Below are positions 18,691 to 26,683 of a stretch of DNA of 64,000 nucleotides, piece after piece. The stretch lies in NCBI GenBank assembly GCA_013141055.1, contig JABFRS010000002.1:1116001-1180000 (forward strand). Reading direction: 5' to 3'. The translations under genes were made by a program, and so were the position numbers. Under the pieces are notes generated by a model. It was not told the DNA's origin. It searched no databases and saw only the letters and a list, made by a program, of their open reading frames with translations. The stretch comes from Cyclobacteriaceae bacterium (lineage in GTDB: Bacteria; Bacteroidota; Bacteroidia; Cytophagales; Cyclobacteriaceae). How positions within the stretch are numbered: position 1 is the first letter of the stretch; each line of letters begins with the position of its first letter.

Positions 18691-19182
18691 TTACTCTGAT
18701 TTTCCTGTCAGATAAACCATCTGCCCCAGGTGATAGCTCATGTGGTTGGTTCGGTTGATCAGGATATTCATTTTATTTCTGAATGGCTCTTTTGCAAAGT
18801 CTTCAGAAGATACAGAGTTATGGCGCGTAAACCATTCATCATACGGCATTGTCTTTATATGTTCAGCAACTTTGGCGTCAATATCCTTCCAGTATTCCCG
18901 GATCTGTGATACAGAAGGTTTTTCAAGCCCTGAATTTTCAGGATTCTTTAAAAAAATGTTATCCAGTTGTGGGTACAATTTCTCACCCCAACCTAAAAGA
19001 GGGAAAAGCGCATCGCTGACAGCGGCAAGATGGCCAACCAGGTAAAATCCGGAATTTCTTCCAGGAGCGGTTTCAATAAGGAGCTTCTCATCAGAAAGGC
19101 TATTCATTAGTTTGGTAACTCGAGAAGATTGTGTCTCCCAGGCTCCTACTATCATTTTAAGAATTAGTTGTTGCTCGGTCAT
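18691..19182 (-). CDS. DinB family protein
   Basis: This 163-residue four-helix-bundle protein resembles the DinB/YfiT superfamily, which carries a metal-binding triad of histidines: GFYLVGHLAAVSDALFPLLG has the first His and NHMSYHLGQMVYLTGK carries the C-terminal HxxxH. DinB-like proteins are often thiol-dependent S-transferases. The specific role is unknown. A second DinB gene lies at 25132, with a signal peptide, unlike this one. Confidence 0.85.
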   Translation of the reverse strand: MTEQQLILKMIVGAWETQSSRVTKLMNSLSDEKLLIETAPGRNSGFYLVGHLAAVSDALFPLLGWGEKLYPQLDNIFLKNPENSGLEKPSVSQIREYWKDIDAKVAEHIKTMPYDEWFTRHNSVSSEDFAKEPFRNKMNILINRTNHMSYHLGQMVYLTGKSE

Positions 19183-19370
19183 AAGAGGGGTTATTAATTA
19201 TGCCATAGTAAATGAATTTCCATCTCTAAAAGTTCCCCAAAGATGACCGGATTCGCACAAGGCTCTCCACGTTCGAACATTTCTAAAAAAGAAATGCATT
19301 TAAAACCCCCTTATTGTATTAATAAACGTGGCATGTAGATTGGAATAATCTGATCTGAAAACAGATTTAA

Positions 19371-20033
19371 ATGACATCTCAAAAAATCTTCCTGTCAATT
19401 CTATCGCTCCTTACCTTCGCCCTATCTGACTCAGACATCATGGCTCAAACCCTGACTCCTGACCTGCAAAAAACAAGTACTTGGGAAACTTCAAGCCATA
19501 AAGCTATTCCTATTCAGGAAAGCGGGAGGCAGGGAATCAAATTCAACGAGCAGGAACGTGAAGGAATTCTAATTTTGAAAAATTACGAGTTCACTAACGG
19601 AACAATTGAAATAGACCTTAAGGGAAGGGATCTTCAAGGCAAGAGCTTTCTTGGAGTTGCATTTCATATTCAAAATGAAAAAGTTTTCGACCTGGTTTAC
19701 TTCAGACCATTTAATTTTTCAAATCCTGATTCCGTCAGGAGAAGTCACGCCGTACAATATGTTTCGGCGCCGGATTTTCCCTGGGAGAAGCTAAGAAAAG
19801 AATCACCTCTCAAATATGAAAACTATATCAACCCTGTTCCAGATGGGGATGATTGGTTTCATGCGAAAATTGTAGTGCGTGACAGGGAAGTCAAAGTTTA
19901 TGTTAATGGCTCATCAAAACCATGCCTCGAGGTTGAAAAATTGACAGATACAAAATCAGGAAGTATTGCATTATGGGTTGGGCCTGGCTCGGACGGCGCC
20001 TATTCCAATCTAAAAATTGTGTCAAAAAAATAG
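19371..20033 (+). CDS. Secreted concanavalin-like (LamG/DUF1080-type) protein
   Basis: This 220-residue protein starts with a signal peptide (through IMAQT). One beta-sandwich domain follows with YEFTNGTIEIDLKGRDLQGK, SFLGVAFHIQNE, FDLVYFRPFNF and GSIALWVGPGSDGAYSNLKI. This matches the laminin-G/3-keto-disaccharide-hydrolase-like fold; catalytic residues are not obvious. A paralogue with the same block order is encoded at 51096-51773 in the cassette array. The flanks here have no cassette-type palindrome. Confidence 0.75.
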   Translation: MTSQKIFLSILSLLTFALSDSDIMAQTLTPDLQKTSTWETSSHKAIPIQESGRQGIKFNEQEREGILILKNYEFTNGTIEIDLKGRDLQGKSFLGVAFHIQNEKVFDLVYFRPFNFSNPDSVRRSHAVQYVSAPDFPWEKLRKESPLKYENYINPVPDGDDWFHAKIVVRDREVKVYVNGSSKPCLEVEKLTDTKSGSIALWVGPGSDGAYSNLKIVSKK

Positions 20034-20084
20034 GACCAATCTATAAACCGGCCCCAAAGATTTGGAGGTAAACAATCCGAATAC

Positions 20085-20663
20085 TTACTCTTCTTTCAGC
20101 TTATTGAACAATATTTCAAGCTCGCGCTTCTTGTTCTTGTAAATATTATGTTCCCAGCCTCCTGCCCAATAGACCAAGAAAAAAAAACCAAGCATCAGGA
20201 TTACCACCCAGACTGATTCACTTTTTCCCAGCACACTCAAAAGAGCAAGGGTTCCTATCGGTAAAATATTCCAACGCATTATTTGAGAAAGTCTAACCTG
20301 ATAAGTTGCAACATTGATTGCATGCTTAAGGTCTCCCAGCATAGATCGCTCAAAATTATCCTCACCCCTCAATCTTCGCACACGACTGATCAGTGAGTAA
20401 AGGGCCGTGACGAACATCCAGCCAGCCATCAGGTATAAATACAAATTACTAATCTCTTTGAAAATATTGACTGCCACAACAAAGCCAGCAGACCCCAGGT
20501 TGACAATGATCAGCATCAACTCACTGAAATTAGTAATGTGAATGGCGCTTCTTTTCTTTGAAAGAATGCGGTGATGAATTGCCTGTGAATCATAGGTATA
20601 CAGTGGCAACTGATTCTGCTGATCCCAGATCCTCTTCATCTCTTCAAATTCCATTGTTTTCAT
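20085..20663 (-). CDS. Membrane protein overlapping an ECF sigma gene
   Basis: This 192-residue protein has an acidic cytoplasmic N-terminus (MEFEEMKRIWDQQNQLP), then four hydrophobic segments at about residues 47-68, 75-90, 130-145 and 150-166, and a charged C-terminus. It overlaps the end of the sigma gene by 20 bp, so the two are translationally coupled. The position suggests an anti-sigma function. The N-terminal sequence is not a clear ZAS zinc domain, so it is an unproven regulator. Confidence 0.7.
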   Translation of the reverse strand: MKTMEFEEMKRIWDQQNQLPLYTYDSQAIHHRILSKKRSAIHITNFSELMLIIVNLGSAGFVVAVNIFKEISNLYLYLMAGWMFVTALYSLISRVRRLRGEDNFERSMLGDLKHAINVATYQVRLSQIMRWNILPIGTLALLSVLGKSESVWVVILMLGFFFLVYWAGGWEHNIYKNKKRELEILFNKLKEE

Positions 20664-21156
20664 AGTATTTCGATTTATTGATTAAGTGCTTTTTAATTCT
20701 ATTAATCTTTACGCCAACATTAGATTCTGTAATTCCCAGAATCTCCGACATTTCCCTATAACTAAAACCTTCCATCAGTAATAGAGCAATTGACCTGTCA
20801 ACCTCATCTAGTTTCGAGATTTCGTTATACAACCAGGATAACCGTTCATCAACAGCAGTAGTGTTATCTTCTAAAACATAATGCACGCTACGAAGAGGTT
20901 CATGCTCCTCTTTCCGCCTACCTTCCTTCTTTGTCCATTTGATAGCAGTATTGAGTGATATCCGATACAACCATGTAGTCACAGCCGATTCATTCCTGAA
21001 TACAGGAATGGAATTCCAAACCTGGATGGATATCTCCTGGAAAAGGTCATCACGATCCATAGACGAAACCGAATATGCACGGACAATTTTAAAAATCAGG
21101 TTTTTATACTGATCCATCCATTCCTCGAAAATCTGCCTTTGCACTGCTTCTGTCAC
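20644..21156 (-). CDS. ECF-type RNA polymerase sigma factor
   Basis: This 170-residue sigma-70 family protein has region 2 (MDRDDLFQEISIQVWNSIPV, then FRNESAVTTWLYRISLNTAI) and region 4 (SIALLLMEGFSYREMSEILG, ITESNVGVKINRIKKHL). Regions 1 and 3 are missing, as in extracytoplasmic-function sigmas. It directs RNA polymerase to a small regulon, here unknown. It overlaps the downstream membrane-protein gene, and the two form a likely sigma/regulator pair. Confidence 0.93.
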   Translation of the reverse strand: MTEAVQRQIFEEWMDQYKNLIFKIVRAYSVSSMDRDDLFQEISIQVWNSIPVFRNESAVTTWLYRISLNTAIKWTKKEGRRKEEHEPLRSVHYVLEDNTTAVDERLSWLYNEISKLDEVDRSIALLLMEGFSYREMSEILGITESNVGVKINRIKKHLINKSKYYENNGI

Positions 21157-21261
21157 TCTTTACTCTATTTACCCATTAGTACCTTATCATCTGTCGATTC
21201 TTACAAGAAAGTAGAAAATAGTTAACAATATTTACTGTTCGAAATCGTCTCACTTTAATAA

Positions 21262-21933
21262 ATGGACTTTATGGAACTAAAAATTATCCTTACAGGCGCA
21301 ACCGGAATGGTGGGTGAAGGCGTATTACTGGAATGCCTTCAACATCCTGACATAAGTCAGATTCTGTTAGTCAACCGCAGGGCTTCTGGTGTAAAACATC
21401 AAAAAGTAAAAGAACTACTGATTCCCGATTTTTTGAACCTCGAAGGAAACGATGAAATATTAAAAGGATATGATGCGTGCTTCTTTTGCGCGGGTATTAG
21501 TTCAGCAGGAATGAATGAGGCAGAGTATACACGAATAACATACGACACCACCATCCATTTTGCAAAAAAGCTAGTAACAGTGAATCCTGAGATGATCTTT
21601 AGTTTTGTTTCAGGAAGTCATACTGACAGCTCTGAAAAAGGCTCCATCATGTGGGCACGTGTAAAAGGCAGAACTGAAAACGCATTAGCAAAATTACCTT
21701 TCAGAAAAGTATATAATTTCAGGCCTGGCTTTATGAGACCTACAGTCGGTCAGAAAAATGTCAAGGGTTTTTACAAAGTCATTGGAAGTATGTATACTTT
21801 TTTCAAGTTCTTGTTTCCAAGCAATGTAAGCACTATGAGACAAGTTGGCCAGGCAATGATCAATAGTGTGACCAAAGGATACACCCGGCAGATCCTTGAA
21901 GTTAGAGATATCAACACCTTAGCGGCATCATAA
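21262..21933 (+). CDS. NAD(P)-binding Rossmann-fold epimerase-like protein
   Basis: This 223-residue protein begins with a Rossmann dinucleotide site (LKIILTGATGMVGEGVLLEC). It continues with a short-chain-like core: YDACFFCAGISSAGMNEAEY, FSFVSGSHTDSS, and RVKGRTENALAKLPF, where YxxxK is replaced by a variant. Such atypical SDR proteins act as NAD(P)H-dependent reductases or as binders. A second in-frame ATG at 21271 is a possible alternative start. It is divergent from the ECF sigma gene. Confidence 0.82.
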   Translation: MDFMELKIILTGATGMVGEGVLLECLQHPDISQILLVNRRASGVKHQKVKELLIPDFLNLEGNDEILKGYDACFFCAGISSAGMNEAEYTRITYDTTIHFAKKLVTVNPEMIFSFVSGSHTDSSEKGSIMWARVKGRTENALAKLPFRKVYNFRPGFMRPTVGQKNVKGFYKVIGSMYTFFKFLFPSNVSTMRQVGQAMINSVTKGYTRQILEVRDINTLAAS

Positions 21934-21976
21934 TTCTTTCTTTTAAAAAAATCAAAAGATGAAATGATTATTGAGG

Positions 21977-22696
21977 CTATTTTACCTTAAACGTTGGAAA
22001 GCCGAAATCAGGCAATAAGTCACAAAACCAAAATCCATTTTTAGATTCGGCGGTGTTGTAATCTCTGTAAACAATTTCGCCGATTTTAAATCCGATCGGA
22101 AATTTGAACAGCGGTCCGTCAAAGCAAAAAGTATGGAATTCACCATTCTCGCCGCAAGGATCAATATTTTTAGGCAAACTGTTTACAAACTCCTCGTCAA
22201 CCATTCTGCCAACATAAGAACGATCGAGCACAGCAGCATTGACACAGACTGTTATCGCTTTAAATCCTGTCGAAATAAATTCATGTATGAGTTGTCGGGT
22301 ATCTCTCTTCCATAATGGGAACAGTGGCTTGATATCAAGAGCGGCCAACTTTTCTTCTCTGTACTTTTTCAGATCTTCCAGAAAGATATCTCCAAAGCCT
22401 GCATATTTAAATCCATCCGCCTTTAGCTCGGAAACTTTCTGAAACATCGCTGCTTCATACTCCTGATTGGTTGGTTGTTCAGATAATTCAAGAGATCCAC
22501 CTGGAATTCCGATCGATCGTATCTGTTCTTGCAATAACTCAACACGCAAACCATGCATGCTGACACGCTTGTAATGAGCATTAACAGACGTTAAGAGGTA
22601 TTCTACACTGTATTCTTTATTCTGCAAAAGCTCATGAAGGGCTAATGCAGAATCCTTTCCTGTACTCCAGTTAAAGTAGATCTTATGCCCGGGCAT
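21977..22696 (-). CDS. PP-loop ATP pyrophosphatase, diphthine-ammonia ligase-like
   Basis: This 239-residue protein begins MPGHKIYFNWSTGKDSALAL, the PP-loop SGGxDS motif in its Dph6/COG2102 variant (STGKDSA). It also has MHGLRVELLQEQIRSIGIP and GFGDIFLEDLKKYREE. It activates a substrate by ATP adenylation. Diphthamide does not occur in bacteria, so the substrate is something else. A longer frame to 22774 lies inside the next gene and is rejected because the family starts at this ATG. It overlaps the DUF6580 gene by 14 bp. Confidence 0.85.
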   Translation of the reverse strand: MPGHKIYFNWSTGKDSALALHELLQNKEYSVEYLLTSVNAHYKRVSMHGLRVELLQEQIRSIGIPGGSLELSEQPTNQEYEAAMFQKVSELKADGFKYAGFGDIFLEDLKKYREEKLAALDIKPLFPLWKRDTRQLIHEFISTGFKAITVCVNAAVLDRSYVGRMVDEEFVNSLPKNIDPCGENGEFHTFCFDGPLFKFPIGFKIGEIVYRDYNTAESKNGFWFCDLLPDFGFPTFKVK

Positions 22697-23261
22697 CTTG
22701 CAATTGCAAGACAGGAAATTGTCGTTTCGCCAGAGCGAAGGTTCCAAACAAAACTCCACAATAGAAAAGATCACCCAGTAGTGTTCCCTTTAAATAAGGA
22801 ATTCCTGCTGCATAACATAATGTCAATCCACCCAATGATTGCGAATAGAATGTACTCCCAAGCCAGACGCCAAAATTTGAAATCAAAAAGAAGATCGCAG
22901 AGCTACAAAGCGCCGCTCCCAGGATTCTTCCAGGATTAACTTTATTCAGGATTAAAAAACCAACAGCAGTGATCAAAAGATAACTTCCGTATTGCCAGAA
23001 GAATCCTTCATAAAACCATGTGAACGTCGGGTAATACTGTGCGTAAATAACATTGTTAATAAATAGGTCGCTAAGCCAGGTTGCGAGGATAGGAATCAAG
23101 AATGCCTGCCATTTTCTGGTGAAATATGCTGCTCCGAAAAGGCCGATAGCACCTAAAGGTGAAAAATTAGACATGTGCGGAATGATGCGGCTAAATGCAG
23201 CCAATAGTATCATCAACGCCAGAACACCATTTCGAAGGTTTATTTTTTCATTCATTGACAT
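22683..23261 (-). CDS. DUF6580 family membrane protein
   Basis: This 192-residue protein has about five membrane helices and reads NGVLALMILLAAFSRIIPHM, NFSPLGAIGLFGAAYF, AFLIPILATWLSDLFINN and SAIFFLISNFGVWL. It resembles the S-component type membrane proteins of the DUF6580 family, some of which are predicted vitamin-uptake proteins. In other Bacteroidota it travels with a COG2102 PP-loop protein, exactly as here. A second in-frame ATG is at 23255. No cobalamin riboswitch was seen upstream. Confidence 0.8.
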   Translation of the reverse strand: MSMNEKINLRNGVLALMILLAAFSRIIPHMSNFSPLGAIGLFGAAYFTRKWQAFLIPILATWLSDLFINNVIYAQYYPTFTWFYEGFFWQYGSYLLITAVGFLILNKVNPGRILGAALCSSAIFFLISNFGVWLGSTFYSQSLGGLTLCYAAGIPYLKGTLLGDLFYCGVLFGTFALAKRQFPVLQLQDARA

Positions 23262-23438
23262 AGAATGGGTGATTAAAATGCGATGTAAAGGTAATAATTC
23301 TCATGAAATTACAGACGAATAACTCTTCAACATTATAATAGCTATCCTATACAAATTGTTCAGTCTCATTGGAATGATATTCAATAGGGTAAAAGCATTT
23401 TTTTTCCGACTTTTAATCATTGTGTGAACTGTCATAAA

Positions 23439-24317
23439 ATGAAAAAGAGTATTTTCTTCCTTATCATGTTAGCATCAGGAATAGTCAACGGTCAGCAGAA
23501 AGAAATCCGCCTTTATAGTGGTGCCGCTCCAGGTTCTGAAGGTTGGACATGGAGAGAAGGAATCAACAATAAGAACAGTGCCAATGTAATGACCATTTAT
23601 AATGTGGTCCATCCTACCCTGACTGCATTTTTGCCGGATCCTGCGGTTGCAAATGGAACGGCCATCATCATCGCTCCGGGTGGTGGGTTTCATTTTCTCG
23701 CCATCGATCATGAAGGAACCAATGCTGCAAGGCTTCTGGTTAAAAAAGGGGTTACTGTTTTCATTCTAAAATATAGGCTGGTTCATATTCTTACAGATAA
23801 TCCATTCGATGATATGTTGAATGCTAAAGACCCGAAAGCATGGGATGATGAAGCGATACCTGTTATTCCATTGGCCATTGCAGACGGTAAAGCAGCGATT
23901 GCATATGTAAGAAGTCAATCGGCAGAATATAAAATAGCTCCTGATAAAATAGGTTTCATGGGGTTTTCAGCTGGCGGATTGGTGGCCGCAGCAACTGCAT
24001 TTAAGTATAACAAAAGCGACCGGCCCGACTTTGTGGTTCCTGTATATGCTGATATTCCTGAATCAATACAAAGTGAGGTAGCAACAGACGCACCTCCATT
24101 ATTCATTGCTTGCACCCAGGATGATGAGTTTGGGTTTGCAACTCATGCCGTAAGTCTTTATCAAAAATGGTATGCCGCCAAACGCCCTGTAGAGTTGCAT
24201 CTATTTTCAAAAGGCGGTCATGGATTTGGAATTGGAAATCAGGCAAACACAACGTATCAATGGATTGATAAGCTTGGAGAATGGATGATTGCCCAGAGCT
24301 TGATGAAAGGCAAATAA
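23439..24317 (+). CDS. Secreted alpha/beta hydrolase (acetylesterase-like)
   Basis: This 292-residue protein has a signal peptide starting MKKSIFFLIMLASGIVNGQ. The hydrolase core has TAIIIAPGGGFHFLAIDHEG (oxyanion HGGG-like), the nucleophile elbow IGFMGFSAGGLVAAA with Ser in GFSAG, and a C-terminal GGHGFGIG with the catalytic His. The Asp is in TQDDEFG. This is the carbohydrate-esterase/dienelactone-hydrolase-like type that removes acyl groups from sugars. The ORF can start at GTG 23424, but the signal peptide supports 23439. Confidence 0.85.
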   Translation: MKKSIFFLIMLASGIVNGQQKEIRLYSGAAPGSEGWTWREGINNKNSANVMTIYNVVHPTLTAFLPDPAVANGTAIIIAPGGGFHFLAIDHEGTNAARLLVKKGVTVFILKYRLVHILTDNPFDDMLNAKDPKAWDDEAIPVIPLAIADGKAAIAYVRSQSAEYKIAPDKIGFMGFSAGGLVAAATAFKYNKSDRPDFVVPVYADIPESIQSEVATDAPPLFIACTQDDEFGFATHAVSLYQKWYAAKRPVELHLFSKGGHGFGIGNQANTTYQWIDKLGEWMIAQSLMKGK

Positions 24318-24323
24318 ATTACT

Positions 24324-24650
24324 ATGAATTGGATCATTCTTGTTATTGCAGGATTGTTTGAAGTTGCCTTTGCTTATTGTCTTGGGAAAGCAAAAGAAGC
24401 GACTGGAAATGAAGTTTATTTCTGGTACGGAGCATTTCTTTTATCCCTTACCATTAGCATGACCCTATTGATCAAAGCTACCCAAAGCCTGCCCATTGGC
24501 ACGGCCTATGCTGTATGGACTGGCATCGGAGCAGTGGGAACTGTACTGGTGGGCATATTTCTTTTCAAAGAACCTGCCAGCTTCTGGAGAATTGTTTTCC
24601 TTACTACACTGATCGGTTCCATCGTCGGACTAAAGTTTGTTTCGCATTAG
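24324..24650 (+). CDS. SMR family exporter (SugE/Gdx-like)
   Basis: This 108-residue protein has four membrane helices: MNWIILVIAGLFEVAFAYCL with the essential membrane glutamate in LFEV, a second helix with LSLTISMTLLIKA, then GTAYAVWTGIGAVGTVLVGI, and VFLTTLIGSIVGLKFVS. The GTAYAVWTGIGA form points to the SugE/Gdx branch, which exports guanidinium or small quaternary cations by proton antiport. It works as a dimer in the inner membrane. It is 7 bp after the hydrolase gene, probably in the same transcript. Confidence 0.88.
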   Translation: MNWIILVIAGLFEVAFAYCLGKAKEATGNEVYFWYGAFLLSLTISMTLLIKATQSLPIGTAYAVWTGIGAVGTVLVGIFLFKEPASFWRIVFLTTLIGSIVGLKFVSH

Positions 24651-24701
24651 TTACGTCTAATTTTCCAGATGTTTTTGAATTATTGCTCAATCGAATAACC
24701 C

Positions 24702-25058
24702 TTACCTCTTCTTCTTATTCTTGTCGCGGTCAGATTGGTACTTTTTATCTCGTCTGTCCTTGTCTGCCTTAGCCCGATTTTCTCTCGACTTATCTAAACG
24801 GGCTTTACTCTCTTTTGCCCTTCCTTCCTTGACTTTCTTGTCTCTTGCCTCATCAGCACGGTCGTTTTTTACTTTCTCCGCTTTCTGCGTCTTAACCTTT
24901 TTCTCCTTCTTTACTTTGTTGGCCTTGTACTTGCGGTCTTTAACAATTTTCTCCTCCCTTGCCTCTTCCTTTTTCTCATCAGTGGTTTGAGCAAAGGTCA
25001 ATGTTGAAATGGCCAACAGCACAATCAATAATAAAAATCTAAAGTATCGTAAACTCAT
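24702..25058 (-). CDS. Lysine/glutamate-rich secreted hypothetical protein
   Basis: This 118-residue protein has a signal peptide (MSLRYFRFLLLIVLLAISTL, ending TFAQ). The rest is low-complexity: alternating Lys, Arg, Asp and Glu in short runs (KKEEAREEK, KVKKEKKVKTQKA, DKDRRDKKYQSDRDKNKKKR). Such highly charged repeats tend to be unstructured or single alpha-helices. Bases upstream to 25118 are also open, but the ATG at 25058 fits the signal peptide. No function is assigned. Confidence 0.65.
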   Translation of the reverse strand: MSLRYFRFLLLIVLLAISTLTFAQTTDEKKEEAREEKIVKDRKYKANKVKKEKKVKTQKAEKVKNDRADEARDKKVKEGRAKESKARLDKSRENRAKADKDRRDKKYQSDRDKNKKKR

Positions 25059-25083
25059 AACTGAATCAGGAATTATTGACTTG

Positions 25084-25116
25084 AAAAAATCCCGGATCAT
25101 TTCCGTCCGGGATTTC
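25084..25116 (-). terminator. Rho-independent terminator of the downstream DinB gene
   Basis: A perfect 10-bp stem (25087-25096 with 25106-25115, aaatcccgga and its complement) with a 9-nt loop is followed on the minus strand by a run of Ts. It lies 16 bp after the stop of the DinB gene at 25132, whose transcript it should end. Confidence 0.85.
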
Positions 25117-25131
25117 AATCATAAAAATATT

Positions 25132-25659
25132 CTAGAATAACTTTTCCTGCGGAGGAGTTGCACCCGCCATACGAATATAGACGGTTGTCTGTCCTCTGTG
25201 GTGAGTCTGGTGCTCAAACGACTTTGCAAGAGCAACTCCCTTCGTCATCTCGAACTGATTAAAGACCTTGATCTTTTCAGCCAGTTGTGCTGCTGTCATT
25301 TTTTTAACACTATTGATCACGAAATCATAACCATCCATTACCATTTTAGTTACGTTCGCTTTCGACTTATCAGTGGCTTTTTCTGAATCACCAAAAGCCA
25401 CAGGGCTTTTCTCACCAGAAGCAGTGGCAGCAAATGCATAATTAGCGTCAGTCAGGTGTAGCATTTGATCCGCGAAAGATCTCATCTCTTTGGTAGGCTT
25501 TAATGCATAGCCAGATTCAGGCATCGCATCAAGGTATTCTTTTGTATAGGTTTTTGCTCTTTCCCATTCCTTAACAATTTCTTCAACTGTTTGTGCATTG
25601 GCAAACGTGATCATACTTAACAGAAATGCCAATGTGCATAGAAGTTTTACTCTTTTCAT
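25132..25659 (-). CDS. Secreted DinB family protein
   Basis: This 175-residue protein has a signal peptide (MKRVKLLCTLAFLLSMITFA, cleavage near ANAQT). The four-helix DinB domain follows, with metal-ligand-type histidines in ADQMLHLTDANYAF and SFEHQTHHRGQTTVYIRMAG. The last block is the HxxxH pattern of DinB proteins. Its export is unusual for the family. It differs from the cytoplasmic DinB protein at 18691. A terminator at 25084-25116 follows. Confidence 0.85.
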   Translation of the reverse strand: MKRVKLLCTLAFLLSMITFANAQTVEEIVKEWERAKTYTKEYLDAMPESGYALKPTKEMRSFADQMLHLTDANYAFAATASGEKSPVAFGDSEKATDKSKANVTKMVMDGYDFVINSVKKMTAAQLAEKIKVFNQFEMTKGVALAKSFEHQTHHRGQTTVYIRMAGATPPQEKLF

Positions 25660-25858
25660 AGTTGTATTGGGTTTAAAGTGGATTTGAGTTTCAATTAGAA
25701 CATGATATTAAATAAAAAATCCTAAATCAAAAATGACTCTTCAAAAATGCTTATTAGTAACAATGTCCTTCCAGGCCAGTAAGATGTCGTTCTGGACAAC
25801 CTCAGGATTGACGATCACCAGTCACCTTTGTCTCATTAACAACTAAACAAAAAAGAAA

Positions 25859-26626
25859 ATGACAAACATTGAGATCGCACACGCGATAAACAAAGCTGTT
25901 CAGGAAGGAGACGTTGAAAGCGCATCATTATTGGTCCGGGAAGATTACATCCAGCATACACCTCATATTCCCAATGGAAGAAGTGGCTTGGTGGGACTTG
26001 TTACAAAAATCAAGAAGGGCGAGATGTCCGCTCCATCCATCAAAAACATTCGCACATTCACAGATGGTGAATTTGTAGTTCTTCACCATGACGTGAAATG
26101 GCCTAATAGAAAAGCCATGTTTGAAATTTTTAGAATGCAGGGCAAGCTGGCAGCGGAACACTGGAGTGGAATTATGGACCATCCTGAAAAAACTGCCAAC
26201 GGCCACTCTATGGTAGATGGAGTGAGTGAAATTACTGACAAATCCAATACTGAGAAAAATAAACAGCTCGCAAAGTCATTCGTTGAGACCGTGTTGATTG
26301 ATGCCCGCTTTGATGCAATCCCGGAATTCTATCATCCCGAAATTATTCAACACAATCCTTTTATTGACAACACTGTTCAGGGTTTGATCCATGGCATTGA
26401 AGAATTAAAAAAACAAGGGCTGACCATTCAAATACAAAGAATATGGAAAGTGTTTGGTGAAGGAAATTTTGTGTTAGTTTGCTCTGAGGGATTGTTTGCA
26501 GGAAAATCAACTGCGTTCTTTGATTTATTCCGAACACAAAACGGAAGAATTGTAGAACATTGGGATGTCTTGCAGGAGATCCCTGAAAAGCAGGCTCACT
26601 CAAATGGATTCTTTGAACCAAATTAA
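25859..26626 (+). CDS. Two-domain SnoaL/NTF2-like protein
   Basis: This 255-residue protein contains two related NTF2-fold domains, at about residues 5-120 and 140-250. Each has the pattern LVREDYIQHTPHIPNGRSGL / FYHPEIIQHNPFIDNTVQGL, then a helix, then HHDVKWPNRKAMFEIFRMQG / FDLFRTQNGRIVEHWDVLQ. SnoaL-like domains include polyketide cyclases and binding proteins of predicted ester hydrolysis type. No signal peptide is seen. Its transcript ends at the hairpin at 26647, before the AraC gene. Confidence 0.82.
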   Translation: MTNIEIAHAINKAVQEGDVESASLLVREDYIQHTPHIPNGRSGLVGLVTKIKKGEMSAPSIKNIRTFTDGEFVVLHHDVKWPNRKAMFEIFRMQGKLAAEHWSGIMDHPEKTANGHSMVDGVSEITDKSNTEKNKQLAKSFVETVLIDARFDAIPEFYHPEIIQHNPFIDNTVQGLIHGIEELKKQGLTIQIQRIWKVFGEGNFVLVCSEGLFAGKSTAFFDLFRTQNGRIVEHWDVLQEIPEKQAHSNGFFEPN

Positions 26627-26646
26627 ACAACATAATTACTGACCCA

Positions 26647-26680
26647 CCCCATGTGTAACTTCACATGGGGTAAATTCTTT
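26647..26680 (+). terminator. Perfect hairpin between the NTF2-like and AraC genes
   Basis: A 9-bp perfect stem (ccccatgtg at 26647-26655 with cacatgggg at 26662-26670) encloses a 6-nt loop and is followed by a T-rich run. It should stop transcription of the NTF2-like gene. It spans an in-frame ATG at 26651, which argues that the AraC protein starts downstream at 26684. Confidence 0.7.
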
Positions 26681-26683
26681 TCT

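Noticed and set aside
22697-22774. Upstream extension of the PP-loop ATPase gene.
   Set aside because: It would overlap the DUF6580 gene, and the family begins at the ATG at 22696.
23262-23438. Possible cobalamin riboswitch before the DUF6580 gene.
   Set aside because: No B12-box sequence is visible, although these genes are sometimes under such control in Bacteroidota.
26651-26683. Upstream in-frame ATG of the AraC/GATase1 gene.
   Set aside because: It lies inside a perfect 9-bp hairpin likely to end the previous transcript, and the family start fits the ATG at 26684.
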